This document shows, piece after piece, positions 20,276 to 30,964 of a DNA stretch of 64,000 nucleotides. The DNA is from Hypericum androsaemum (taxonomy: Eukaryota; Streptophyta; Magnoliopsida; Malpighiales; Hypericaceae): NCBI GenBank assembly GCA_963995505.1, contig OZ023182.1, positions 12,020,707 to 12,084,706 on the forward strand, in the 5' to 3' direction. A program made the translations under genes and the position numbers. Position 1 is the stretch's first letter. Each line of letters begins with the position of its first letter. The notes under the pieces are model-generated. The model did not search any database, had not been told where the DNA came from, and was given only the letters and a program-made list of their open reading frames with translations.

Positions 20276-20542
20276 TGTTGAGTTTGGTGAGGAATAAGTA
20301 AAAGAGAAATTATTTTTCTGTTTTATTTCGGACTCCTAATTCGACCTAAATAGATTACTTGATGTATAAGAGTTTGCCTCTATATAAAGGCGTTACCTAA
20401 GAGCTTTGTATGGCTTTGTGATTCGGATCCATCAATAAAAGTTCTCCTTTCTCTCCATGGACGTAGGCATTAGGCCGAATCACGTTATATCTTGTGTCCG
20501 TATTCTTTGGACGTTTGTTCTCTAGTTGTTGAATTCCTAACA
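20276..20542 (+). repeat. Copia-A 3' LTR
   Basis: Begins TGTTGAGTTTGG after the purine tract and ends CCTAACA before the TGATC duplication. It also shows the TATATAAAGGC motif. Confidence 0.9.
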
Positions 20543-20547
20543 TGATC

Positions 20548-21734
20548 AATGTTTTAAAAGACGAACGGCCCAATTCGCTAGGCAGTTGCTTCAATAGGGA
20601 TACAGTCTGTCTCTCAATTAGGTGACCACGTTATTGATGCTTAAGCTCCCGAACCGCGTAAAAAATGGACAATGTACCAAATAAGAAGATTTAAACGGAT
20701 AAAAATTTGACTAAATGTAATTGGGAGAAAACTAATTCTGCCGGATTCATAATAAAATTAGAAATTATGAAATTTTAATAGTTAAATATACAAAGATATT
20801 TTTGTTGTGATCATAGTAAGATATTATTAGAAAATGACTAATAGAAAAATATCCAAAAGCAAGAAAGCCGTGAATCAAGAAAATATGGGGCCACGAAAGA
20901 TGATGGATAGACAAGATATCCGTGAGGACCGCGACATTTCTGGGTTACTGGTAAGGTTGGAGGGAATGTGATTTTTTTTATGAGCTGAGAAAATTGGCAA
21001 GGAAAATGGTAGTAGGGCATTTTTTTCTTCTTTTTAGCAGCTAGCGGCATCCATTTAATTTGTGTTTTAGGTTGTTTGTGTTTTTTATAAGTAATAAATT
21101 TTAGGGACATGTTCACTTAAGTAAACTGTAGTTTCACACATTTTTTACATAATATGGACGAAGTTAAATTGAATTCAAGACGAATTTGACTCGAATCAAA
21201 TTCTAGAATCAAATTCGAATTAAATTTGTTGGTTCGACGAATTATAGAAATTTTGAACTGTCTTCAATTTGCGTCAGGAAGAATTCGTATCGATTTTTCA
21301 ACGAATTGAATCGAATCAATTTTTCAACGAATCAAATTGAATCACGAATCAGATTGTAATAATGGATATATCTAGTTTGCACGCGTCCCTGTAAGGAAAG
21401 TGGGTCGGGCAATTAAATTTTGGCGTGTGTATCCAAGTGCACATTTATTTTTTTATACTCAATTTAACATAACTAAAACTTCCGGCATGCAAAATACTTA
21501 ATTTCTACTATAAAAAAATTTCTCGAATGAAATGATAATGGTATTAATTTTTTTATACTCGGTTTCTAACAAAAAAATCACTATCACGCAAAATACTCGA
21601 TTTTGATAAGTTATTATACATTATACATAGTATTGAATGCTATACATAATGTAGTGATATTAGTATACTATATGAATCAAATTGGTATACCATGCTAAAA
21701 CGAAGTAGAGTATTATTTAATTTATTATTATAAG
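20548..21734. other. Intergenic, no gene recognised
   Basis: Mostly AT-rich. 21170-21370 consists of interspersed GAATCAAATTCGAAT / GAATCGAATCAATTT words in both orientations, resembling the subterminal region of a DNA transposon, but no matching pair of ends was found. Confidence 0.4.
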
Positions 21735-22560
21735 TATTATTAAAGTATACCAATAACATACTCAGACATACAAATATCATGCAAATATCAGATTGCATCA
21801 CATACGTAGGCTACCAATATGATATACGTAGTCACTTTCAATACCACTTACCCAGACATACCAATATGACATAATCAGACATACCAATATCATTTAGTCG
21901 ATTTGATTCGGAGTGAAAGGGTCATTCCAAATTGTTTGGACTGAAAGACCAATAATGGCATGCCCCGGTTCTAACAATGACATGCCCCGATTAGGACACT
22001 AGCATGCCCAGTTATTGATAACGGTCCGCGTGCTACGACAATGGTATGCCCAGTTATCGATAATGACTTGTCGGTGATTCCCTGCCGATCGCGATGGCTT
22101 TTTTCATTTTTATCCCTTTGTTTTAACTTTTTTGAAAAAAAAAACTCCGCGTGTCCTTCAGTCCAAACGGTTCGGAATGGGCTCATTGCAGTCTAATCCA
22201 AACTCCCAATATCATGCTAACATCAGATTGCATAAATTATGCAGGCGTAGCAATATGACATATGCAGACATACCAATACCACTTACCCAGGAATACCATA
22301 TAACATACTCAAACATACCAATATCACGTTAACATCAAATTATATCACATACGCAGTCATACCAATATGACATACACAGACATACCAATACCACTTACCC
22401 ATGCATATTGATATGACACAATCAGACATACCAATATCATGCTAACATCAAATTGCCTCACATACACAGCCATACCAATATGACATACGCAGGCATAACA
22501 ATACCACTTAACCGGTCATACCAATATGACATACTCAGATATACCACTTATTTGTTTCAT
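21735..22560. repeat. Minisatellite, period about 112 bp, built of CATACCAATATNA words
   Basis: CCAATATCATGCTAACATCA at 22206 recurs at 22318 and 22431 (periods 112 and 113 bp), and a further unit lies at 21771-21885. Each unit contains several copies of CATACCAATA(T/C)(G/C)AC, so a shorter internal period is visible. Units diverge by scattered substitutions. The array is split by a short inverted-repeat element at 21905-22198. It is not a CRISPR array: there are no unique spacers. Confidence 0.8.
21905..22198. mobile_element. MITE-like element inserted in the minisatellite
   Basis: The ends are inverted repeats: CATTCCAAATTGTTTGGACTGAAAG from about 21922, and on the right strand TCAGTCCAAACGGTTCGGAATG ending about 22180. 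Outer extensions (GATTCGGAGTGAAAGGGTC and GATTAGACTGCAATGAGCC read inward) are also similar. The interior repeats CATGCCC words. The target duplication is unclear. Confidence 0.55.
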
Positions 22561-23057
22561 GGCAAAAAAATGTCGATCTTGCCCAATTGATTTCACTATT
22601 AAATTTGTTTGGGATTAGGCCAGACCCAATTTTTTTGATTCATTTTATTGTTTAAGCCCGTAATGGATTAAAACAAAAAGTGTTTTCATCCAAAAAATTG
22701 CCCCATCGATAATTTTGGCCGAAAACTAAGAAAAATTAGGTCTTTTTCCAGGAAAACAATTGGTTTCATCTCTCTTTCTCCAAGTAGCCGCCGCCACCAA
22801 GGAACTTCCTTTGGCACGTCTTCTCGCCGCCGGTCACAAGGAAGCTCATCGTGGCTTTATCTCTCCTGCATTGACCTCTTCATCGGGAACGTAAGCACCA
22901 CGAGCTCCCACAACTCGTGGTTCACTTATTGGATTGAGGAGGAGGAAAAAACATAGTTGATAAGCAGAAGGAAGAGAAGAAGAACAAAAAGAGGAAAAAT
23001 GAGAGAGAAGAAGAAAGAAGATGAAAAAGAAAAAAAAAAGAAAGGAAAAGTTGGGAG
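22561..23057. other. Intergenic, purine-rich right part
   Basis: No gene recognised. 22925-23050 is an A/G-rich tract (GAAGAAGAAAGAAGATGAAAAAG). A short GC-rich stretch lies at 22785-22850. Copia-B is inserted at its right end. Confidence 0.4.
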
Positions 23058-23400
23058 AAAACTGACGGTTTTGACGCGTAATTAACGAGTAATTACGTGT
23101 TAAACCCGTTTAACTAACAAACTAATTCGTTAATAATAAATCACTTACTTGTTGAAGTAAGAGTTCCACAGGCTCGGGTCCACAACTTCTTCGTGCTGGT
23201 CGAATTACGATCACGTTCGAACGGATCCGTAATCGATTTTCACGAGATTTCCTTTTATCGAAAATCTGATTAAAATTCTGGAACTGATCCAGAATTTTCC
23301 TTTTGTATTGAGTGGTTGTGGAAAAAGTTATATTTTAGTCCAGCCGGATTCCTCCTTTTATAGGAAAGTCCGGCCAGTCAAGACGCGCCACGCGGCATGC

Positions 23401-23640
23401 CACGTGGCACTTCCGACCGCATGCCACGAGACAAAGCTACTCATAGCTTTGCCACGTGGCACGCCGGTGTGCCACGTGTCCGCCACGTGGCATGCCACGC
23501 GGCAAAGCTAACTATAGCTTTGCCATGTGGCGACACGTGGCGCCATTCGGCCACGTGGCATGCCACGTGGCGAAGCTACACATAGCTTTGCCACGTGGCA
23601 TTCCACGTATGACATCGCGCCACGTCATGCTGACGTGGCG
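23401..23640 (-). promoter_or_regulatory. G-box (CACGTG) array in the copia-B LTR, left copy
   Basis: Eight CACGTG hexamers occur in about 200 bp (near 23401, 23453, 23473, 23483, 23534, 23552, 23563 and 23592), mostly as CCACGTGGC, plus CACGTC/GACGTGG cores near 23620-23640. They alternate with GCATGCC and with palindromic AAAGCTA..TAGCTTT spacers. The array lies about 40-280 bp upstream of the LTR TATA box on the minus strand, the position of U3 enhancers. G-boxes bind plant bZIP and bHLH factors (light and ABA responses); that use here is inference. Confidence 0.75.
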
Positions 23641-23652
23641 CTTGCGTAGCTT

Positions 23653-23680
23653 GGGCCGGTCAACGCGGGTTGACCGGCCC
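23653..23680. promoter_or_regulatory. W-box palindrome in the copia-B LTR
   Basis: Two perfect 12-bp arms (GGGCCGGTCAAC and GTTGACCGGCCC) around a 4-bp centre place TTGACC W-box cores head to head. The same palindrome is conserved at 31563-31590 in the other LTR. W-boxes are WRKY-factor sites, and the location beside the G-box array fits an enhancer. Confidence 0.55.
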
Positions 23681-23772
23681 ATCCAACCCAACTTTTTGGG
23701 CCTAATTGGCCCGGGCCCAATTAGGCACAATAATAATTGCCTATTGGGCCCAAGGTCCAACATCTCCCACTC

Positions 23773-24705
23773 AATTATTATTGACCTTGATCAACAGTTA
23801 TCAGATTTCTTCAAAGGATTTCGTGCGACCAGCACACGTCGAGTATGTTAATCCAAATTCAAGAGCACAGACACTCAGGCTATTTGAATAGTAGCATCTC
23901 GACAACCTTCTTGTTTAATGTATGCTATTACCCCAGGACTCATGTCACATTCCATTGTTCACATCAGTGATTTCAAACAATTATATTCGGGTTCACTATT
24001 GTACTTTTCAATACAATTGGTGCACCTGAACCACGAAACTCAGAATGTGATGAACATAGTTCCTTCTCCCTTAACTATATTCCTTTCATTATGATACAGC
24101 CTGCTTTTCTGGTCAGCCCTGCCAGGTCGAATCGCTATGCCATAACCTTTTCATGAACTTTCCAAGATAGCAGCACTGGATCATACTTCCAGAATACGTT
24201 TAGGATCTTAAGGGTAGGTTTCGGGAATCACAATTCTCGAAAATTGGTCTCACACTAGGGATTGTGAAATCACTCAACATTTTCATCTCATCCAGTGGTC
24301 GAGTAGCACACATGATACTGATCACGTGTTACGGTGTATATTCCTTTTTCAAGGAACACATGTCATTTAACACCATACTAGAGTATCAGCCTTAGCTTAA
24401 CTCTAGGCTAATAGGACAGACAGTATGATAAGTTCTACTTATATCTTATCATATGGATTGTAGAAAATCCAAATGCAGCAACTTATTCCTGCATCCCATA
24501 AGAAAACTTGCTCTTAAGCAAGACGGCATTCCGCCATAGGACATGCACTCATGAATGTCCAATAACTGCCTCATCTCATCTAGGAATCAATTTCTTGACT
24601 CCCACTGAGGTAAACACCCGTGTGAGTGGGCTACTTCTCTGTCCGACATGTTTCACATTTAACTCATATTGCCAAATAAAAATTTCTTTATTCCAACTAA
24701 TTGGA
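23773..24705 (-). other. Copia-B 3' untranslated internal region
   Basis: About 0.93 kb between the end of gag-pol and the purine tract. No ORF on the element's sense strand is convincing, and no envelope-like protein is seen. The length is more than most copia elements carry here. Confidence 0.6.
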
Positions 24706-27700
24706 TTACAAATGAAACCATCGTAAACCCAGTGACTTAACATATTTCTCGAACACTTCTCGAGGTAATGCTTTAGTCATTGGATCTGCGGCCATATCTC
24801 GTGTAGATATGTGTTTCATACACAGTTCTTTATATTTTATTAAATTTCTCACAAAGTGAAATTTAATATCTATATGCTTAGCCCTGCTATGGAATCTAGG
24901 ATCCTTAGCATATGCTATAGCTGCCTGGTTGTCGCAGAATAGACTCACTGGCTCCGTCGAGTTGATCAAGGAGAGATGGCTTAAGAATCTCTTCAACCAT
25001 ACCGCTTCTTGTGCAGCATGAGCTGAAGCTACATATTCTGCTTCCATTGTTGATAGGGATACACATGTTTGCTTCTTACTGCTCCATGAGACAGCACCCC
25101 CGTTCAACAAGAAAACAAATCCAGATGTAGACTTTTTCTTATCCACATCACCTCCCCAATCAGCATCAGTATAGCCACTCATTATCAGGTCACGGCCTTG
25201 ATAGCACAAGGAGTATTCAGCAGTAGTATTCAAATATTTCAAAATCCCTTTGACAGCCTTCCAGTGAGCACTGCCTGGATCAGACTGATATCTGCTTGCT
25301 ATCCCAACAGCATAGCAAATGTCAGGTCTAGTACACAACATTGCGTACATCAGGCATCCAACTGCATTGGCATAAGGAATCTTCTCCATGTCCCTACGTT
25401 GTTTAGCTATTTTTGGGCACATGTCCTTACACAAATTATGACCTTTAACCAATGGGACATACTTTGGGTTACTGTGATCACAATTGAAACGTTCTACTAC
25501 TTTGCGAATATATGTCTCTTGTGAAAGAGACACTATTCTTTTCGAACGATTCCTTGAAATCTTAACTCCGAGTATGTAATCTGCTTCACCCATGTCTTTC
25601 ATTTCAAAGTTGGAAGATAACCAATCTTTGATTTTGACAAGAAATCCCATGTCATTTCCAGCCAAAAGTATGTCATCAATATACAAGGTGATGATAACAA
25701 ACTTCTTTCCTGATCGCTTAACATACACACAGTGATCTTCGTCTATCATAATAAAATCATGCTGCATGATCGTATTATGAAAGCGAATATACCACTGTCT
25801 AGACGACTGCTTAAGGCCATAAATTGATCTATTCAATTTACAAACTTTGTGTTCGCAGCCTTTTTGAATGTAGCCCTCAGGCTGAATCATATAGATTTCT
25901 TCATCCAATTCTCAGTGGAGAAAAGCAGTCTTTACATCCATTTGATGTAATTCTAGATTCATGTTAGCAACCATAGCTAAAATGACCCTAATTGACGTAA
26001 CTCTAACAACAGGTGCAAAAGTCTCCTCATAGTCTATCCCAGCCTGTTGTTTAAATCCTTGGGCAACCAAACACGCTTTGTATCTTTCGATACTACCATC
26101 TGCATTGCGCTTGACTTTGAGAATCCACTTATTCCCAGTTGCCCTACGCCTCTTAGGTAGGTCAACCAGATCCCAAACCTGGTTTTTGATCATAGAAGAC
26201 ATTTCTTCATCCATTGCATTCATCCATTCATCACGTTTTGGAGATGACAATGCTCCATATACATTTTTAGGTTCATCTTCATCATGCAGGATGGCCAGAA
26301 GAATTTCACTTGGATCACCAAATTTCTTTAGTGATACCAAGAACGCATTAGCCTCGCCTTCGATGTCAAATTGTCGGCGTGGTATGCTAGTTCTGCTAGA
26401 CCTACGGTATTCCCAGTTTTGATAAACATCTCTCATATATTCATCATATCCAGGAATCGCACTCCCACTGGGTGGAAATACCGTACTCCCACTGGAATAA
26501 GGAATTACCTCCCTTTCAGGACTCAGATCACGACCTTCCGGATCATTTTGAGTTGAAAAATCTCTATCTTCCTCCTCAATTCTTCCACTCGGAAGAAGTG
26601 ATCCAGATGACTCTGGTTCATTTGTCTCATAAAGGGTAAGGTCACTACTAACCTCCCCCAACTTTGGAAATTCATTCTCCAAAAAGGTGACATCACGTGA
26701 TTCAAATTCTGTTACATGTCCATTGTCCAGTTCACCCACGAACACGTACCCTTTAGATACCTCTGGGTATCTTATAAAGATACTTTTTCTACCTCTCAGT
26801 CCTAATTTACCGAAAGTACTTGAGGTAGAATGGACATAGGACGCACACCCCCACGGCTTAAAATAGGATAGATCGGGCTTCCGATCTGTCCACATTTCGT
26901 AAGGAGTGGTTGTAACAGACTTAGAGGGAACACAGTTTAGAACGTATGCGGCAGTCAGGAGCGCATCTCCATAGAATGATATAGGCAAACTTGCCTCTGC
27001 CATCATCGATCTAACCATATCAAGAAGGGTTCTATTCCTTCTTTCAGCAACTCCATTTTGCTGTGGTGTATAAGGAATGGACAACTGATGTTCAATTCCT
27101 TTTTCAATGCATAGAGCTTTGAACTCATCAGAAAGATATTCACGGCCACGATCAGTTCGTAAGGCCTTTATCTTTCTATCCTTCTGATTCTCAACAAAAC
27201 TCATGTATGTCTTGAAGCAGTTTAAGGCTTCAGACTTGTGAGAAATCAGGTATATCAGACCATATCTAGTATAGTCATCAATAAAGGTGATGAAGTAATA
27301 TGCTCCATGCCTTGCCCTCACGTTCATTGGACCACATATGTCAGAATGGACTAATTGTAATGGAAATTTGGCTCTAGCCCCAGTACCGAAAGGTTTTCTA
27401 GTGCTTTTCCCTTCTAGACAGGATACACAACAAGGTAATATAGATTTCTCTATATGGCCCAACAGTCCTGCCTTAGCTAGACGGTTTAAACGATCCTGAC
27501 CGATATGGCCAAGTCTAGAATGCCATAGTTTAATATCATCCTCTGATGAATTTGAACTAGTGACAAAAGAAAAACTTTCAGAAGGATCAATATCCAGAAT
27601 CAAAAAACTTTCCAATATATATCCAAGGCCAAAATAGGCATCATCCAAAAACAATCTAACGGTGTCGTTCTCAAATGACAACCGGAAACCTAAAGACATT

Positions 27701-28848
27701 AAAGCCGAAACTGAGATCAGGTTCCTTCGTATGTCTGGAGCAAACAACACGTCATGTAAAAGAAGGGCACGACCACCACGAAGGTGTAATCTACAAGTGC
27801 CCAGGCCTTTCACATCCACACACGAGTTGTTACCGACAAAAATAGTTTTTGCTCCAGCCGGCAACCGCCTGTACTCAACGAACGAACCACGGTCTCTAGC
27901 TATATGGTCTGTCGCTCCTGAATCAATCACCCACATAGAATGTGATTCAGTTAGAAGGGTACAAGAGGATACATACAATTTACTCACACTTGAGTTCAGA
28001 TGTACCTGCTTGGGCATTTTGCAATCTTTTGCAAAATGTCCCTTCTGTTGACAGTTAAAACATTTCACTTTTGAAATGTTAAACCGCTTGTTCTTTTTAG
28101 CCTTGGAGCCATCCAACTTGGTTCCATGGCTTTCAGCCTTTGGAGTTTGTTTACACTTACCCTTCCCTTTACCTTTTTTCTTTTTCCCACCACTCCCAGT
28201 CGAACAAATCGAATGGGCTTCAGGGTGGGATTTCATAGCTAGAAGGCAATCTTCCTCCAGCTCAAGGTGTCTGGCAACATCATCAAATGTTACCAAATGA
28301 TCGGAATGGGTAAGATTCATCTTCATCTGTTCCCAACTTGGTGGTAGAGAACGGATGACAGCTTGAATCTGCTGCTCGTTGCTGAGTATGTGACCGGCCT
28401 CTGCCAGTTCACTGATCATATTGGACATCACTCTCAAGTGTTTCCGCATGGGAACCTCCGGACGCTTTTTAAAGGTATCAAACCTTATGGTCAAAGCACG
28501 CAGCTTCGACACTGAAAGCTTTCCGAATTTCACTTTGAGAGAATCCCATAACTCTTTCGCGTTGTCATGCACGCGAAATTGTCTGGTGATATCATCCATC
28601 ATTGAACTCAGCAAGATCAATCGAGCAGTAGTGTTTTTCCTCTTCCAAATAACATAAGCTTCCTTATCTCGCTTATGTTGAGCAGTTGTGCCTTCTTCAG
28701 GCTCATCCATTATGACATGTATGTGCTCCAGAACCTCTTGTTCTTCAAGCACATATTGGATTTTCATACTCCAATTGTCATAATTTTCACCGTTGAGTTT
28801 TAACTCACGGTTTAGCTCAGCAATGATGGATCTAGAAGCGACTGACAT
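24706..28848 (-). pseudogene. Copia-B gag-pol polyprotein with one internal stop
   Basis: The ATG at 28848 opens one frame running to 24706, 1380 codons before its own stop, interrupted only by TGA at 25914-25912 (codon 979). Domains: UBN2-type gag (about residues 10-240), CCHC knuckle CFNCQQKGHFAKDC (about 263-276), protease WVIDSGATDH (about 304), GAG-pre-integrase LWHSRLGHIG (about 440), integrase core (LVHSDICGPM, FITFIDDYTRY), then a reverse transcriptase beginning NKWILKVKR (about 900). After the stop come SIYGLKQSSRQWY, the intact catalytic LYIDDILL (about 1055), and RNase H from SGYTDADWGGD to ADPMTKALP. The stop falls inside the reverse transcriptase shortly after VKTAFLH. No frameshift is seen, so inactivation may be recent, or the stop may be a polymorphism. 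Confidence 0.92.
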
Positions 28849-29217
28849 TTCTATAGGGATTTTTAATATGAGAACATATTAGAAATTTGATTTGGCAATA
28901 TGATTCAATTTACTAATCACTCATAACTTTTAACGATATGGAGTTCTTGATTAATCTCAAAATCGAAGTGGGTCACGGGCATGCTTCCCCTCACCATTCA
29001 AGTATTAATCTTAAACTTCAACCGTTTAAAGTTCATCGATAGTAAATTCAAGTGGAAGCAATTAAACAAACATCTTTATTTAATTACATGTTTGACACAT
29101 GCATTTGTACATTCTGAGTGTGCTCACATATGCACAAAATCTCAGACAAGGTCACAACCTATTGTACAAAAGTCCCCCAAAAATAACATATGTATATGGG
29201 GACAGTTAAACATATAA

Positions 29218-29799
29218 TCACACAGGGATCGGATGTCCAGGTGATCCGGTAGGAGAATCCAGATACATATCTGGATCCGGATCCGGAGACGATCCGGTGG
29301 GGGCCGGGTACGAGGACGATCCGATGAGAAGTTCCAGAGTACTTTCCGGAACTGGAATTGAGTCCATGATCCAGATGATCAGGAGCGGAGGAAAACTGTA
29401 ATAGTAATCCTTAGCGAGGTAGCGGTTCAAGATCAAACCGCTTCGCAGCTCCAGAACAGGAGAAGGTATCATTTCTCTACGAAGACCCTTATCCTCAAGA
29501 TAATGGACCAGACCATAGAGAGCATCTCTATGGGTATTGAACTCGGGTGCCGAGAAGACACTCATATCTTCTCGAATTTTCATCGTGACCAGGAGGTCTC
29601 GAAACATAGAGGGCCAGTCCTCTCCATGATCGTAACCTCCGGCCCAGATGCACTCTTGCATCTCCCGGTGAACAGCCTCAATGTGCTCAACAATGACATA
29701 CATGTCATTCTTGGGCACACGCAGCGGTAAACGGCGCTTCAGAATCTTCTGTCGAAGTTCTGTTGCACAGAAGTTCAGATACCTGTCTCCAGTAGCCAT
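29218..29799 (-). CDS. Extra ORF upstream of gag in copia-B, 193 aa, unknown function
   Basis: From ATG at 29799 an open frame of 193 codons begins MATGDRYLNFCATELRQKIL. It has a basic N-terminal part, a helical middle (VIVEHIEAVHREMQECIW, FRDLLVTMKIREDMSVF, RDALYGLVHYLEDKGLRREM), a hydrophobic patch (YYYSFPPLLIIWIMDSIP) and a Pro/Ser/Asp-rich tail (SSPDPDPDMYLDSPTGSPG). It lies in the same orientation as gag-pol, 369 bp before the gag ATG, between primer site and gag. I do not recognise the family; there is no zinc knuckle, protease or integrase motif. Codon use looks normal and no internal stop occurs, unlike neighbouring frames. Possibilities are a captured host fragment, an accessory retroelement protein, or chance; the length argues mildly against chance. 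Confidence 0.5.
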   Translation of the reverse strand: MATGDRYLNFCATELRQKILKRRLPLRVPKNDMYVIVEHIEAVHREMQECIWAGGYDHGEDWPSMFRDLLVTMKIREDMSVFSAPEFNTHRDALYGLVHYLEDKGLRREMIPSPVLELRSGLILNRYLAKDYYYSFPPLLIIWIMDSIPVPESTLELLIGSSSYPAPTGSSPDPDPDMYLDSPTGSPGHPIPV

Positions 29800-30964
29800 C
29801 AAATCTTGCAACAATTGCAATTCAATTTCGGGTTAATACTCATATTTTCCCAAAAAAGGATTGAAAAACTCATTTTTCTAATCTTTTGATGAACATTTTA
29901 TGGATCAATTTATGTGATTTTAGTTTAACTTTTACATATCTCGGAACTCGTTCCAAAATATTTTCTTTTAAAGTTTATTAAAATATAATTTTAATAGACC
30001 TAATTGACAAAAATTTCTCAAAATTTTTATCAATTTATTGGAATTTAATTGAATAAAAACTGATTTTATCCAATTAAAAGAGAAAAAACCAATTTATAGG
30101 TCCAATTTTGACTTGACCGTAAATCGGGTGGGTCGAACCAAGAAAGCAGGCCAATCCGTCCGGTTTTTTTGATTTTCTTGACCCGGGTATAAATATTTTC
30201 GGAAAAAATCGTGAAATTACGATTTTGCCCCTCGCATATTTTTCCCTTCTCTTTCTCTCTCCCCGACCCCGAAGGTGAAATCGCCGCCGCGTCGCCCTCC
30301 TACGACCGCCGCTGAACGGCGACGAACCAGCGGCCGAGATCGGTCGCAATCGACGCGTCTCGGCCTCACGATCACGGCCGTAGCTGCCGCGCGGGCCGTC
30401 GTCCAGCCGTTCTCCGCCGCGAAGCTCTTCTCCGTTCGGCGCCTCTCCGCTGTCGTCGTCCTCGATCTCGCGATTCCGGCGACGTCGATCCACAAACGTG
30501 GTATCAGGACGTCGGGGAGAAGCCGGAGAATCGACTATCGTCGATCTCCGGCGTCGAAATCGTCGGATTTCCGACGAAATTGACGGATTTCGATTTCGGG
30601 CGAAAACGCCCAAATCGCCCGATTAGGGTTTGATTCAATTTGGGGATTTTTGGGAAAATTTCCAATTAATCCCCAAGTCTTCCGAAAATTGCACCGAGGT
30701 CCATGACACGCAGGTGCCACGTAATCGGTCAAATTTCAGATTGGTACCTAAAGGTTTCGCGCGTGCGCAAATTTGCCCGCGTGGTTAGGCAAAATTTAAT
30801 TTAGTCCCGCTGGTTCCAAATTAATTACATTAAAGTCCAACAGATTATGATTTTTCATAAAATCACGATTAATATGATTTTTAACTCAATAAATCACATA
30901 ATTACTTGAATTAAAATATCATATTATCATCAAAACATGGTTTCAACCATGCTCTGATACCAAT
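29800..30964 (-). other. Copia-B leader with a GC-rich block
   Basis: On the element's sense strand this is the untranslated leader between primer site and extra ORF. 30230-30620 is strikingly GC- and CpG-rich compared with its AT-rich surroundings (CGCCGCCGCGTCGCCCTCC type sequence). Open frames there lack ATG starts and look like a consequence of base composition. Confidence 0.6.

Larger units (their letters stand above)
18222..20542 (+). mobile_element. Copia-A: short non-autonomous Ty1-copia element
   Basis: LTRs at 18222-18490 and 20276-20542 (about 268 bp) are flanked by the 5-bp duplication TGATC (18217-18221, 20543-20547). The 3' LTR begins TGTTGAG and ends AACA; the 5' copy begins TATTGAG. 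Just inside the 5' LTR, TTTCAGAGCTAAGG is a weakened initiator-Met tRNA primer site. A polypurine tract, AAGGTGGAGAT, directly precedes the 3' LTR. Only about 1.8 kb lies between the LTRs: gag and part of the protease/pre-integrase region. Integrase core, reverse transcriptase and RNase H are absent, so it depends on other elements. Confidence 0.9.
23063..23762 (-). repeat. Copia-B 3' LTR (left copy)
   Basis: About 700 bp and closely matching 30965-31672; most differences are in the G-box array, where units are gained, lost or decayed. It contains a minus-strand TATA box at 23354-23362 (TATAAAAGG) and, upstream of it on that strand, the G-box array and a W-box palindrome. Confidence 0.92.

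Noticed and set aside
21735..22560. Possible CRISPR-like array
   Set aside because: The repeats are contiguous and spacers are not unique; this is a plant minisatellite.
23308..23851. Open frames with repeated GMPRG / HVACHVA-like peptides in the copia-B LTRs (also 31210-31740)
   Set aside because: They are translations of the G-box array; both strands and several frames stay open because of the palindromic repeat, and they lie in U3 promoter sequence.
30074..30613. Arg-rich open frames in the copia-B leader, both strands
   Set aside because: No ATG start and composition-driven. The GC-rich block keeps several frames open at once.
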